The notes under the pieces are model-generated. The model ran no database searches. It was given only the letters and a program-made list of their open reading frames with translations, and was not told the DNA's origin. DNA of 64,000 nucleotides from Aradus depressus (lineage: Eukaryota; Arthropoda; Insecta; Hemiptera; Aradidae), in contig OY759215.1 in NCBI GenBank assembly GCA_963662175.1, positions 43,045,213-43,109,212 of the forward strand, given 5' to 3'. This document shows positions 1-12,619 of the stretch, piece by piece. The stretch's first letter is position 1; each line of letters opens with the position of its first letter. A program made the translations under genes and the position numbers.

Positions 1-87
1 GGCGTCCAGAAACCAAGGATGACTGCGGACAGTAGCCATTGAGCCGGTCCAGCACCAAAATTGTTTTAGTGAAATAAATGGAGAATG

Positions 88-225
88 GTGTAAGGTTAGG
101 TCCACCTCAGTCAAAAAAAAAAAAATTGTATGTACCTATATACTGAAGTTGAATTGTATATACTCACCTTCAGTACGGTATATACAATTTTTTTTTTTTT
201 GACTGAGGTGGACCTAACCTTACAC
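88..225. mobile_element. Fold-back element with about 44-bp perfect arms
   Basis: The left arm begins GTGTAAGGTTAGGTCCACCT and includes 13 A; the right arm is its inverse with exactly 13 T. The arms match perfectly for about 44 bp, with partial pairing further in, around a spacer of about 50 bp. It may be a MITE; no clear target duplication is seen. Confidence 0.8.
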
Positions 226-279
226 TCACGACTTTTTTGTACCGATTCATCAGAAGATTTAAATGTGTCATCCTTATGG

Positions 280-480
280 GTTTTCATTATTTTGTCAGTT
301 ATTGAGTCTTCCCTTTCTGATTCATCGATTTGGCTGAAAATTAATAGTCCTAAGGGGGATATGGATATACATATAAAATTGCATGTCAATATATTCATTT
401 TTTGAAATTAGGGGATTAGAAAACACAAAATTCTTGCGAAAACTCAACATTTCCGACACAATGCATAACTTTCGCTGGGA
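280..480 (+). repeat. Family A fragment
   Basis: One module and the GCGAAAACTCAACAT part near the end; no terminal hairpin. The two opposed open frames here are chance. Confidence 0.65.
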
Positions 481-2340
481 AAGTAAAAAAATTGAAAGAG
501 AAAATTAAAGGGAAGACAATTAATGTTCCTGACCTCCACAAAGCATTGAAAAATCACAGAAACTCAACTTTGAATACATATATATATTGTGATGTATAAA
601 AATAATACACACATTAAAATGGTTAAATTGTAAACATCAAAAAATTAATTATATTTATTTTTATATAAAAAGCAAATCTCTTTTAAAACAAATGAGTAAA
701 AAAAAAAAAACACGCCCATCAGCTGTTTTAATTAGTGCGTATAGAGAGAGTGGAGGCTGGGTTCTATGGCGACGGTCTGTGGAAATGTAGAGTGGTTTAG
801 GCTTATGTTGTAATGAACTAAATAGAAGTGTATTGACGGTGAATTTGACCCAAAAAGAAGGTACTTTAATTTGTTTATATGTACAGGATATATGCCCAGA
901 TATATATAACTTAATTTTAGAGAATGGCTCAAAAAATAAAACAAAAAGATTGAATTAGTGTTAAGAATTTAAGTTTTTAAGATTTTTTTCTTTCGATTTT
1001 TGTTTGTTCCAATGATTAGTTTTATAATTTTATAATGTAGATGATTTAAAAAATAAACCCAAACTATTTGTTCTAGTAATTTCTATTCTATTAATTTTCC
1101 CTGTTGGCCTAGTAAGATTATTTGAAAACCTTTGTATTAGATTTTATATTTTTGCAACATTTAGAAGACAAGATGGCATCTCTTAAGAAATTCAAGTGAA
1201 AAGTTTGTAAATTGCATTTTTTTTTTAAATACGTGCACTTTCTTAAAAATTGCACGTCTTGGACTTTTGATACTTTTTTAGGGCCCTTTTCGAAAAACTA
1301 CTGCAGAAATCAAAATTTAGTAAAAGAAAAGAGATCAAACTTCTACAGGAAATGTGGTAATCCTTATTGTTTATTATTTATTATTTTCGTTTTAATTCAA
1401 TTATTATTGATCATTATTTATATTTTTATTTATTTATCATTTATTTAAGTTTAACATTTAACACTTAAAGATATAAGCCTTTGTATTACCACAATATATA
1501 TATAGATTTTTTAAGGCAATGTAACTTTCCCAATGGGAAAGTAATTAGGCAAAAGTAGTGTAAATAACTTTTCTATTGGAAAGCTTTGTATTTAGTTGGT
1601 TGAAATTCCAATTGTGTAGCTGAGACAGCTTCAGAATTAATTGACTACACAAATAGCATCTAGACTGTGGACGAATGAAGATGTGCACTGTTCACACCAT
1701 GGTCACACTTATGCAGCTCCTATTTCACTCTTGACATACATAAACGAATGGAGATTTTTCCTCCAACTAGTTGGGTTGGGAATTAATAGTTCTCAAATGA
1801 AATGTTCCATAGCAAACAGAGAGAACTGTGTCGCATTCTCTACTTCAAATAATTACACGCTAATTATTTATACAAAGCTTCCTGTAGCTTTAATTGAACC
1901 GTCTTCTTCTTCAGGATCTACAAGGTGCGGTGAAAAAGACACCAATATGGGAATCGCAAGGCTCTCAGGTAGCGCTTTCTTCTGTCACCTGATAGTACTA
2001 TTTAGTAAGACAGCCCTCATCGAAACACGACTTCTTGGTAGTTATGAATGAGCATTTCTTCAGAATTTTTTTAATTTAAGTCCATAATCGGGCACAAAAA
2101 TGATAGTTCTGTTCAGGAAAAAAGTTGTACAAGTGAAATCCTAGCCAGTGCTGAGATCTAGTGGCAAATCACTTATACCATTTTGGTGAGGTAAACAAGT
2201 AACTTGAATATCAATAATGACCTTGAAATTAAGATTTTTTCATTCAATTTTATGGTTTGCTAACAGCAACTTTCACCATAAAAGCAGAAGACAAAATATT
2301 TCCGGTTTCGATAAATTATAGATTTTTTTAATCAGTTAAA
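481..2340. other. AT-rich stretch without recognised genes
   Basis: No coding sequence is recognised. A 136-codon plus frame (1641-2051) has no family resemblance and no splice or repeat support. A short palindrome CTTTCCCAATGGGAAAG is at 1525-1541. Confidence 0.6.
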
Positions 2341-3120
2341 CACTAATGAACACTTTTTTTTATTCACCTAGGGTTGGGGTCTTCAACGGGGTCACACGGT
2401 TTTTTTAATATAAATAATAGTTTTTTGTGTGTACGCCACGTACTCGCTTCCCAATGTACGACCAACCTATAGGTCAGTGACTGAAGCCGGCGTATGAAGA
2501 GAAACGGCTGTCTTGGACCAGAAAAAATATAGTAAAAATATGGACTAAAATAGTAAGCAGTGTGGTATTCGAAGAATCTCCTGAGATCGTGAATTGTCTG
2601 CCAAAATATATACCTGGAATCTATCCAATATTTAAATGCAATGAACTTAACTTTAAAACATTTTTGGAAACTCCCCATGAATTCCACAAGTTAAAGGTCA
2701 ATTCTTAAGTTAAAGTTTAACGGGAAAAGGCCATTGAAGTGTTTATTACCCTCAAAGGCATGGAAAAATTTGAAGTTAATTTGCATAAAAGGAGAATTAA
2801 CTGGATGTGGAAACCATGTTGGGGGATCAATTAGAGATGTGGAGGAGAGACACACATATTGATGGGGCGTCCTTCGGCTGGGGACTTTTCAAACCGGCCG
2901 ATGGACGGGGAATGTACGTCTGAGTTGCGTCACAACTCCCAGCCAATACCATCCAAACGGAGCGAATACAAGATAGCTCGACGTTCGCATACCTACCGCT
3001 TTCACTAGCCTCATCACATTCCAAAACTACCCCCACCCCAGGTAGAGTGTATCATTATGGAGGAGGACTCAACAAGTCCCCCCTCCCCTCCATCATCAGT
3101 CACCAAACATGATACAGTAT
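2341..3120. other. Unassigned stretch
   Basis: A minus frame of 107 codons at 2364-2687 is not recognised. TAGGGTTGGGGTCTTCAACG at 2369-2388 is loosely hAT-end-like. 2850-3050 is more GC-rich; nothing identifiable. Confidence 0.5.
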
Positions 3121-3122
3121 TA

Positions 3123-3484
3123 CAGTAAAACCCCTCCTTATGGACAATTTCTCGATGTCCCAGCTATGAAAACATTGTATTTTTACCCCCCTCGCAACGG
3201 GCACCCCTGTAACGGACGCGGACAAGCAATTTTTCATCAAGAGATAAATTTACCTCTCCTAAGCGGACACGTACAAAACAATTCATTTGAAAAGTGTAAT
3301 TTTGAATGCTTTTTATTATTTGTAGAATTCGCTGTCCATAATAACTATTATAAAAGCAAATTAAACGTTTTGTATATCACCTTCTGCCTACATACATATA
3401 AAGAACCTTTTTTTTTTTTTTAAACTCTTCTCAACGGACACTTTTCTTGGTCCCGAGACTGTCCGTTGCAGAGGGGTTTTACTG
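3123..3484. mobile_element. Pogo-like MITE
   Basis: Imperfect terminal inverted repeats of about 33 bp: CAGTAAAACCCCTCCTTATG on the left and CAGTAAAACCCCTCTGCAAC (inverted) on the right, both continuing to GGACA. Internal sub-terminal copies of AACGGACxC fit pogo/Tigger ends. It is preceded by TA; the right duplication has decayed to CA. No transposase. It directly abuts a LINE 3' end. Confidence 0.66.
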
Positions 3485-3990
3485 CAGTCATTCATCATCA
3501 TCATCATGACGCTAACTCGGATACGGGTCCTGGCCTCCTCCACCAACAGCCGCCAATTGTCTCGATCCTCTGCGGCTGCCATCCAGTTCCTGATGTGAAA
3601 TATGTTTCGGGCATCTTCTGCCACACAATCTGCCCATCTCAGCTTAGGTCTCCCTCGCCGTCTTACTCCGTTAGCAGCTTCTTCGGCATTTCCTCAGCTT
3701 CCATCCTGGCAACATGTCCTGCTCATCTTAACCGCCCAATCTTCATGACTTTCAGGACATCTGGTTCTGGTCTATATAGTTCGTAGAGCTCCTGGTTGTT
3801 GCGTCTGCGCCATGCATGGCCTACTTACACTCCTCCAAATATTCTCCGCAGAACCTTCCTTTCGAACACCAATAGGCTCTGTTAGCTCATTTTCGAAGTT
3901 GTCCAGGTTTCTGAGCCATACAGAAGAACTGGGCGGATAAGGGTCTTATATAGAACGACTTTAGTCTGCCTGGATATGTGGTTGCTTCCA
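3480..3990 (-). pseudogene. LINE 3' end, same class, with (ATG)n tail
   Basis: On the minus strand a degenerate frame reads GRLRWAGHVARMEAEEMPKK, then after a shift AEDARNIFHIRNWMAAAEDR and DNWRLLVEEARTR. This is the same C-terminal region as the copy at 37 kb, but a different subfamily. It ends in five ATG triplets at about 3490-3505, a simple-sequence tail typical of such elements. Several stops and frame changes show it is dead. Confidence 0.8.
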
Positions 3991-4113
3991 AAGTGCTTGC
4001 TGAGACCAAAGTATCACTTGTTTGCCTTATCCCAGTTTCGTTAGCATTTACTATAATAGAAATAAAGAAATATTTTAATCCTGCCGAAAATCCGAGATCA
4101 AGTTTTTCCCAGT

Positions 4114-7100
4114 AAAGTCTGACCTCTCCCATAGAGCATCACCCCCACCCCCCCCCCCCTCCCCCCCGGGTCTCAGGGATAACCTCAAACTACGTTATGA
4201 ACTACTTGTGGGGTGAGAGAGATACTTGGAGATAGAACTCCTCCATCTTGGCGCAATTGTCACCTCATCCATCAGTGTCATCTCCGAGAACCAGAGGTCC
4301 CAGCCCAGTCTGACCTCTCCCATAGAGCATCACCCCACCCCCCCCCCCCCCTCCCCCCCGGGTCTCAGGGATAACCTCAAACTACGTTATGAACTACTTG
4401 TGGGGTGAGAGAGATACTTGGAGATAGAACTCCTCCATCTTGGCGCAATTGTCACCTCATCCATCAGTGTCATCTCCGAGAACCAGAGGTCCCAGCCCAG
4501 TCTGACCTCTTCCATAGAGCATCACCCCCCCCCCCCCCCCCCCTCCCCCCCGGGTCTCAGGGATAACCTCAAACTACGTTATGAACTACTTGTGGGGTGA
4601 GAGAGATACTTGGAGATAGAACTCCTCCATCTTGGCGCAATTGTCACCTCATCCATCAGTGTCATCTCCGAGAACCAGAGGTCCCAGCCCAGTCTGACCT
4701 CTTCCATAGAGCATCACACACACCCCCCCCCCCCCCCCCCCCCCACCCCCCCGGGTCTCCGGGATAACCTCAAACTACGTTATGAACTACTTGTGGGGTC
4801 AGAGAGATACTTGGAGATAGAACTCCTCCATCTTGGCGCAATTGTCACCTCATCCATCAGTGTCATCTCCGAGAACCAGAGGTCCCAGCCCAGTCTGACC
4901 TCTTCCATAGAGCATCACACACACCCCCCCCCCCCCCCCCCACCCCCCCGGGTCTCCGGGATAACCTCAAACTACGTTATGAACTACTTGTGGGGTGAGA
5001 GAGATACTTGGAGATAGAACTCCTCCATCTTGGCGCAATTGTCACCTCATCCATCAGTGTCATCTCCGAGAACCAGAGGTCCCAGCCCAGTCTGACCTCT
5101 TCCATAGAGCATCACACACACCCCCCCCCCCCCCCCCACCCCCCCGGGTCTCCGGGATAACCTCAAACTACGTTATGAACTACTTGTGGGGTCAGAGAGA
5201 TACTTGGAGATAGAACTCCTCCATCTTGGCGCAATTGTCACCTCATCCATCAGTGTCATCTCCGAGAACCAGAGGTCCCAGCCCAGTCTGACCTCTTCCA
5301 TAGAGCATCACACACACCCCCCCCCCCCCCCCCCCCCCCCCCCGGGTCTCCGGGATAACCTCAAACTACGTTATGAACTACTTGTGGGGTGAGAGAGATA
5401 CTTGGAGATAGAACTCCTCCATCTTGGCGCAATTGTCACCTCATCCATCAGTGTCATCTCCCAGAACCAGAGGTCCCAGCCCAGTCTGACCTCTTCCATA
5501 GAGCATCACACACACCCCCCCCCCCCCCACCCCCCCGGGTCTCCGGGATAACCTCAAACTACGTTATGAACTACTTGTGGGGTGAGAGAGATACTTGGAG
5601 ATAGAACTCCTCCATCTTGGCGCAATTGTCACCTCATCCATCAGTGTCATCTCCGAGAACCAGAGGTCCCAGCCCAGTCTGACCTCTTCCATAGAGCATC
5701 ACACACCCCCCCCCCCCCCCCCCCCCCACCCCCCCGGGTCTCCGGGATAACCTCAAACTACGTTATGAACTACTTGTGGGGTGAGAGAGATACTTGGAGA
5801 TAGAACTCCTCCATCTTGGCGCAATTGTCACCTCATCCATCAGTGTCATCTCCGAGAACCAGAGGTCCCAGCCCAGTCTGACCTCTTCCATAGAGCATCA
5901 CACACACCCCCCCCCCCCCCCACCCCCCCGGGTCTCCGGGATAACCTCAAACTACGTTATGAACTACTTGTGGGGTGAGAGAGATACTTGGAGATAGAAC
6001 TCCTCCATCTTGGCGCAATTGTCACCTCATCCATCAGTGTCATCTCCGAGAACCAGAGGTCCCAGCCCAGTCTGACCTCTCCCATAGAGCATCACCCCCA
6101 CCCCCCCCCCCTCCCCCCCGGGTCTCCGGGATAACCTCAAACTACGTTATGAACTACTTGTGGGGTGAGAGAGATACTTGGAGATAGAACTCCTCCATCT
6201 TGGCGCAATTGTCACCTCATCCATCAGTGTCATCTCCGAGAACCAGAGGTCCCAGCCCAGTCTGACCTCTCCCATAGAGCATCACCCCCACCCCCCCCTC
6301 CCCCCCGGGTCTCCGGGATAACCTCAAACTACGTTATGAACTACTTGTGGGGTGAGAGAGATACTTGGAGATAGAACTCCTCCATCTTGGCGCAATTGTC
6401 ACCTCATCCATCAGTGTCATCTCCCAGAACCAGAGGTCCCAGCCCAGTCTGACCTCTTCCATAGAGCATCACACACACCCCCCCCCCCCCCCCCACCCCC
6501 CCGGGTCTCCGGGATAACCTCAAACTACGTTATGAACTACTTGTGGGGTGAGAGAGATACTTGGAGATAGAACTCCTCCATCTTGGCGCAATTGTCACCT
6601 CATCCATCAGTGTCATCTCCGAGAACCAGAGGTCCCAGCCCAGTCTGACCTCTTCCATAGAGCATCACACACCCCCCCCCCCCCCCACCCCCCCGGGTCT
6701 CCGGGATAACCTCAAACTACGTTATGAACTACTTGTGGGGTGAGAGAGATACTTGGAGATAGAACTCCTCCATCTTGGCGCAATTGTCACCTCATCCATC
6801 AGTGTCATCTCCGAGAACCAGAGGTCCCAGCCCAGTCTGACCTCTCCCATAGAGCATCACCCCCACCCCCCCCCCCTCCCCCCCGGGTCTCCGGGATAAC
6901 CTCAAACTACGTTATGAACTACTTGTGGGGTGAGAGAGATACTTGGAGATAGAACTCCTCCATCTTGGCGCAATTGTCACCTCATCCATCAGTGTCATCT
7001 CCGAGAACCAGAGGTCCCAGCCCAGTCTGACCTCTCCCATAGAGCATCACCCCCACCCCCCCCCCCCCTCCCCCCCGGGTCTCCGGGATAACCTCAAACT

Positions 7101-8408
7101 ACGTTATGAACTACTTGTGGGGTGAGAGAGATACTTGGAGATAGAACTCCTCCATCTTGGCGCAATTGTCACCTCATCCATCAATGTCATCTCCGAGAAC
7201 CAGAGGTCCCAGCCCAGTCTGACCTCTCCCATAGAGCATCACCCCCACCCCCCCCCCTCCCCCCCGGGTCTCCGGGATAACCTCAAACTACGTTATGAAC
7301 TACTTGTGGGGTGAGAGAGATACTTGGAGATAGAACTCCTCCATCTTGGCGCAATTGTCACCTCATCCATCAGTGTCATCTCCGAGAACCAGAGGTCCCA
7401 GCCCAGTCTGACCTCTCCCATAGAGCATCACCCCCCCCCCCCCCCCCTCCCCCCCGGGTCTCCGGGATAACCTCAAACTACGTTATGAACTACTTGTGGG
7501 GTGAGAGAGATACTTGGAGATAGAACTCCTCCATCTTGGCGCAATTGTCACCTCATCCATCAGTGTCATCTCCGAGAACCAGAGGTCCCAGCCCAGTCTG
7601 ACCTCTCCCATAGAGCATCACCCCCACCCCCCCCCCTCCCCCCCGGGTCTCCGGGATAACCTCAAACTACGTTATGAACTACTTGTGGGGTGAGAGAGAT
7701 ACTTGGAGATAGAACTCCTCCATCTTGGCGCAATTGTCACCTCATCCATCAGTGTCATCTCCGAGAACCAGAGGTCCCAGCCCAGTCTGACCTCTTCCAT
7801 AGAGCATCACACACACCCCCCCCCCCCCCCCCCCCCCACCCCCCCGGGTCTCCGGGATAACCTCAAACTACGTTATGAACTACTTGTGGGGTGAGAGAGA
7901 TACTTGGAGATAGAACTCCTCCATCTTGGCGCAATTGTCACCTCATCCATCAGTGTCATCTCCGAGAACCAGAGGTCCCAGCCCAGTCTGACCTCTCCCA
8001 TAGAGCATCACCCCCACCCCCCCCCCCCCTCCCCCCCGGGTCTCCGGGATAACCTCAAACTACGTTATGAACTACTTGTGGGGTGAGAGAGATACTTGGA
8101 GATAGAACTCCTCCATCTTGGCGCAATTGTCACCTCATCCATCAGTGTCATCTCCGAGAACCAGAGGTCCCAGCCCAGTCTGACCTCTTCCATAGAGCAT
8201 CACCCCCACCCCCCCCCCCCCCCTCCCCCCCGGGTCTCCGGGATAACCTCAAACTACGTTATGAACTACTTGTGGGGTGAGAGAGATACTTGGAGATAGA
8301 ACTCCTCCATCTTGGCGCAATTGTCACCTCATCCATCAGTGTCATCTCCCAGAACCAGAGGTCCCAGCCCAGTCTGACCTCTTCCATAGAGCATCACACA
8401 CACCCCCC
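4114..8408. repeat. Minisatellite, 22 units of 185-203 bp with long poly-C runs
   Basis: Unit landmark GATAACCTCAAACTACGTTA occurs 22 times between 4178 and 8240. Units are nearly identical; variation lies in the C-run (about 11 to 25 C, often broken by one A or T) and in a few bases (TCAGGG or TCCGGG, TGAGAG or TCAGAG, CTCCGAG or CTCCCAG, TTCCAT or TCCCAT, CACACAC or none). The many 60-73 codon frames with Pro runs repeat with the unit and lack any flanking gene, so I do not call them genes. Complement strand has G runs over 20 long. Confidence 0.97.
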
Positions 8409-8594
8409 AGTTATATTTGGACCCCATCTTCCTCATCATTCATCTTAGCCATCTACAACCGCAGACATTTGTCTCTCTCTACCTTATCTCCTTGATGCAC
8501 TTTTTTCACTAGACGCAAGAAAAAAATATATTTTAAAGAAAGATTACTTTAAAATAAAATAATTAAAAATTAACAAGAAATCTGATATACTCAT

Positions 8595-8960
8595 GAGGGC
8601 AGTTTTTGAGTCACGCTTCCCTCCTCCGATCCCCCATTTTCATCTACCTATTTTGAGTCGATATATTCATTTCGACGGGAGTTTAATAACATAAGTAAGT
8701 TGTTGTACAAAGCCTCCCCCTAACCCCCTCTTCCCTTTGACCGAATCTCAATAGGTATCGTCTAAAGAGGCTGTGAATTTCCATAAAAAATTTATTTTTG
8801 GCGAAAGGGGAGGGGAATCAGAAGAGGGGAAGCACAACTCAAAAATCCTAATAACCACCGACATAATGAATGTATCGACATCAATTTTTTTTTTTTCCAA
8901 TTTGACGATCAATAAGGCCGATATAGAAACTGGAATTATCATGGATTAAAATCTCTGGAG
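8595..8960. repeat. Family A fragments, two in inverted order
   Basis: A plus-oriented module to about 8755 is followed by a minus-oriented one to 8960, probably two insertions or an internal inversion. Confidence 0.65.
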
Positions 8961-9659
8961 ATACACTGGGGGAATAGACGTGGCGTTCAATCAATTTGTT
9001 ATCGTCTAAATGAATCGAAGACATTTTTTTGATTTCTTGGGGTCTTGTGGTTAGTATATTCCTACGAATCTAGTTTCAGTGTCCAGCTCTGACCAAACTG
9101 TGACTTGCACAATCCACTGGACCACACTCTGAGGAGCGATTGCACTTATACGCATAGGTATGCACTCTAGTTCCCATTTCAGAGTTGAAATCTCTTATTT
9201 ATTTAAATTAGTATGAGAAAAGACGCCAGCAATATCTGCACCATCAACTCAAGTTTCAGCAAATTATAAATAAGTCAGAAGAGAATTATTCGGAAATATA
9301 GTCGCCCAACAGACAGTGGTGTTTTGGTCCCAAGGTCTAGGCACTATATTATGTTTATAGATTTATTTTCTTTTTACAATAGGAGGTAAAGAGTAAGAAG
9401 GAAAAAAACTGACAAGTATATTAATTTAGCTGTAAAAGGAGAAATAATTAGCAATAAGAGTGAGTGCTAATTGTCCAGATATGGAAAGTGGACTGACGTG
9501 AGTCAGAGAGTTGTGAATAGTGGCGTGGTGAGGACTGACGACGGACGGCCAAGATAGAAAAAAAGGAGCAAATGTTGAGGAGAGAGGAGTGGGGGTCGGA
9601 GAGGAATGTGAGCTGCTCCCGGAGTTACACCGGGGCGACCTTGATCCACTCCCACAGCC
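8961..9659. other. Left flank of the 75-bp array
   Basis: Mostly AT-rich with no recognised gene. 9470-9659 becomes purine-rich and GC-rich and may belong to the sequence from which the array grew. Confidence 0.5.
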
Positions 9660-11800
9660 GCTCTAGGGGCAGAGGAGAGTGGCCTCTCTTCTCAAGGGGA
9701 GGGGGCAGACCCGCTGGAGGAGGCAGGGCTCTCAGCACTAGGGACACAGGAGAGTGGCCTCTCTTCTCAAGGGGAGGGGGCAGACCCGCTGGAGGAGGCA
9801 GGGCTCTCAGCACTAGGGGCAGAGGAGAGTGGCCTCTCTTCTCTAGGGGAGGGGGCAGACCGCTGGAGGAGGCAGGGCTCTCAGCACTAGGGGCACAGGA
9901 GAGTGGCCTCTCTTCTCAAGGGGAGGGGGCAGACCCGCTGGAGGAGGCAGGGCTCTCAGCACTAGGGACACAGGAGAGTGGCCTGTCTTCTCTAGGGGAG
10001 GGGGCAAACGCGCTGGAGGAGGCAGGGCTCTCAGCACTAGGGGCAGAGGAGAGTGGCCTCTCTTCTCTAGGGGAGGGGGCAGACCGCTGGAGGAGGCAGG
10101 GCTCTCAGCACTAGGGGCACAGGAGAGTGGCCTCTCTTCTCTAGGGGAGGGGGCAGACCGCTGGAGGAGGCAGGGCTCTCAGCACTAGGAGGAACACAGG
10201 AGAGTGGCCTCTCTTTTCAAGGGGAGGGGGCAGACCGCTGGAAGAGGCAGGGCTCTCAGCACTATGGGCAGAGGAGAGTGGCCTCTCTTTTCAAGGGGAG
10301 GGGGCAGACCCGCTGGAGGAGGCAGGGCTCTCAGCACTATGGGCAGAGGAGAGTGGCCTCTCTTCTCAAGGGGAGGGGGCAGACCCGCTGGAAGAGGCAG
10401 GGCTCTCAGCACTATGGGCAGAGGAGAGTGGCCTCTCTTTTCAAGGGGAGGGGGCAGACCCGCTGGAAGAGGCAGGGCTCTCAGCACTATGGGCAGAGGA
10501 GAGTGGCCTCTCTTCTCAAGGGGAGGGGGCAGACCCGCTGGAGGAGGCAGGGCTCTCAGCACTAGGGACACAGGAGAGTGGCCTGTCTTCTCTAGGGGAG
10601 GGGGCAAACGCGCTGGAGGAGGCAGGGCTCTCAGCACTAGGAGGAACACAGGAGAGTGGCCTCTCTTTTCAAGGGGAGGGGGCAGACCGCTGGAAGAGGC
10701 AGGGCTCTCAGCACTATGGGCAGAGGAGAGTGGCCTCTCTTTTCAAGGGGAGGGGGCAGACCCGCTGGAGGAGGCAGGGCTCTCAGCACTATGGGCAGAG
10801 GAGAGTGGCCTCTCTTCTCAAGGGGAGGGGGCAGACCCACTGGAGGAGGCAGGGCTCTCAGCACTAGGAGGAACACAGGAGAGTGGCCTCTCTTTTCAAG
10901 GGGAGGGGGCAGACCGCTGGAAGAGGCAGGGCTCTCAGCACTATGGGCAGAGGAGAGTGGCCTCTCTTTTCAAGGGGAGGGGGCAGACCCGCTGGAGGAG
11001 GCAGGGCTCTCAGCACTATGGGCAGAGGAGAGTGGCCTCTCTTCTCAAGGGGAGGGGGCAGACCCACTGGAAGAGGCAGGGCTCTCAGCACTATGGGCAG
11101 AGGAGAGTGGCCTCTCTTTTCAAGGGGAGGGGGCAGACCCGCTGGAAGAGGCAGGGCTCTCAGCACTATGGGCAGAGGAGAGTGGCCTCTCTTCTCAAGG
11201 GGAGGGGGCAGACCCGCTGGAGGAGGCAGGGCTCTCAGCACTAGGGACACAGGAGAGTGGCCTGTCTTCTCTAGGGGAGGGGGCAAACGCGCTGGAGGAG
11301 GCAGGGCTCTCAGCACTAGGGGCAGAGGAGAGTGGCCTCTCTTCTCTAGGGGAGGGGGCAGACCGCTGGAGGAGGCAGGGCTCTCAGCACTAGGGGCACA
11401 GGAGAGTGGCCTCTCTTCTCTAGGGGAGGGGGCAGACCCACTGGAGGAGGCAGGGCTCTCAGCACTAGGAGGAACACAGGAGAGTGGCCTCTCTTTTCAA
11501 GGGGAGGGGGCAGACCGCTGGAAGAGGCAGGGCTCTCAGCACTATGGGCAGAGGAGAGTGACCTCTCTTTTCAAGGGGAGGGGGCAGACCGCTGGAAGAG
11601 GCAGGGCTCTCAGCACTATGGGCAGAGGAGAGTGGCCTCTCTTCTCAAAGGGAGGGGGCAGACCGCTGGAGGAGGCAGGGCTCTCAGCACTAGGGGCAGA
11701 GGAGAGTGACCTCTCTTTTCAAGGGGAGGGGGCAGACCGCTGGAGGAGGCAGGGCTCTCAGCACTAGGGACAGAGGAGAGTGGCTTCTCTTCTCAATGGG
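9660..11800. repeat. G-rich 75-bp tandem array with higher-order repeats, 28 units
   Basis: Unit contains GGAGAGTGGCCTCTCTTCTC and GGAGGCAGGGCTCTCAGCAC; it occurs 28 times, with 74-, 75- and 77-bp variants. Marker variants (AGGAGGAACACAGG, TTTTCAA against TTCTCTA, AAACGCGC) recur in fixed order: a six-unit series from 10190 recurs from 10870, and a shorter form begins at 10640. Long open frames on both strands follow from the period of 75, not from coding. Units decay after 11770. Confidence 0.96.
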
Positions 11801-12200
11801 TGGGGGCAGACCGCAGCAGGGGCATAGGAGAGTGTCATCTCTTTACTAGAAGAGGGCAGCCAGCTGGAAGAGCCAAGGAGTCAGAGCTTTCACCACCAAG
11901 GGGCAGGCCGCACCAGAGGCAGAGGTCACACCGCTTTCTGGCGCATCCGCCAGGAACCGACAAACCGGCGGAATACTGGGTCTCCGTCACCAGCTGCCGC
12001 AGGTCCAGTCCCAGATATGATCTGGTCCTGCGAATCAACATCACCCACCCTGGTCAGCTCATAGATCGAACATTCGAGGATTACATATTCTGCAGTCTCG
12101 AGGCCATCGCACCAACAGTTCGGGTTGTCTTTTCTCTTGAAGGAGAAGAGTTAAGAGTATTAGTGAGTGTAATAAATTTACCGTAAAACCAGGGAGATGC
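11801..12200 (+). other. Right flank of the 75-bp array
   Basis: Decayed array units pass into 300 bp of GC-rich unique-looking DNA ending in GTGTAATAAATTTACCG, a possible polyadenylation signal. An open frame (11800-12186) ends there. I do not recognise the peptide; it may be part of a retroelement that hosts the array. Confidence 0.35.
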
Positions 12201-12220
12201 TTAACACAAAAATCTAATAG

Positions 12221-12275
12221 TTAGTTAGTTATTATAAGGACTCATGTCCGAGCTTTAACTACAATACAAATAGTC
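12221..12275 (-). mobile_element. SINE-1, 3' terminal scrap
   Basis: About 50 bp: AGTTAGTTATTATAAGGACT and the GAGCTTTAACTACAA block in reverse. Confidence 0.55.
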
Positions 12276-12619
12276 TAATTATAATTATTTGGCTGGGAGA
12301 GCAAAAACGTAATTGATTGAATTCACGCAGTAAAAGTACAATGCCGGGGATTCAACGACGACTTATTTTTCATACAAGTTCCAAATTTTTATGATAGAAA
12401 GCAATGGAGTGTTACTCCCCCCCTGGCTCCGCCACTGTACAGAAGGTATATATGATAGTATCTCAAGTGAGCCATGCCCCAACCGTACATAGTGTTCAGC
12501 TGCAATTCGAGTATTTTTAGACTCGCCAGGGTGTTGGTAGAATCAAACCAACCCTTGGTCGGACAAACAAAGATTCCGAGGTCAATTTCAATGGGTGTTG
12601 ATATTTAATTTTTTTTATA

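Noticed and set aside
1641..2051. 136-codon plus-strand frame
   Set aside because: No recognisable family and no splice or codon evidence.
4114..8408. CRISPR-like array
   Set aside because: Units are contiguous, long and nearly identical without distinct spacers, and the genome is eukaryotic.
4226..8495. About 20 plus-strand frames with Pro-rich peptides
   Set aside because: They repeat with the minisatellite unit, vary with the C-run length and have no flanking exon or signal.
9572..12186. Frames of up to 346 codons on both strands
   Set aside because: A 75-bp unit without stops gives open frames in several phases and on both strands at once; no protein family is matched.
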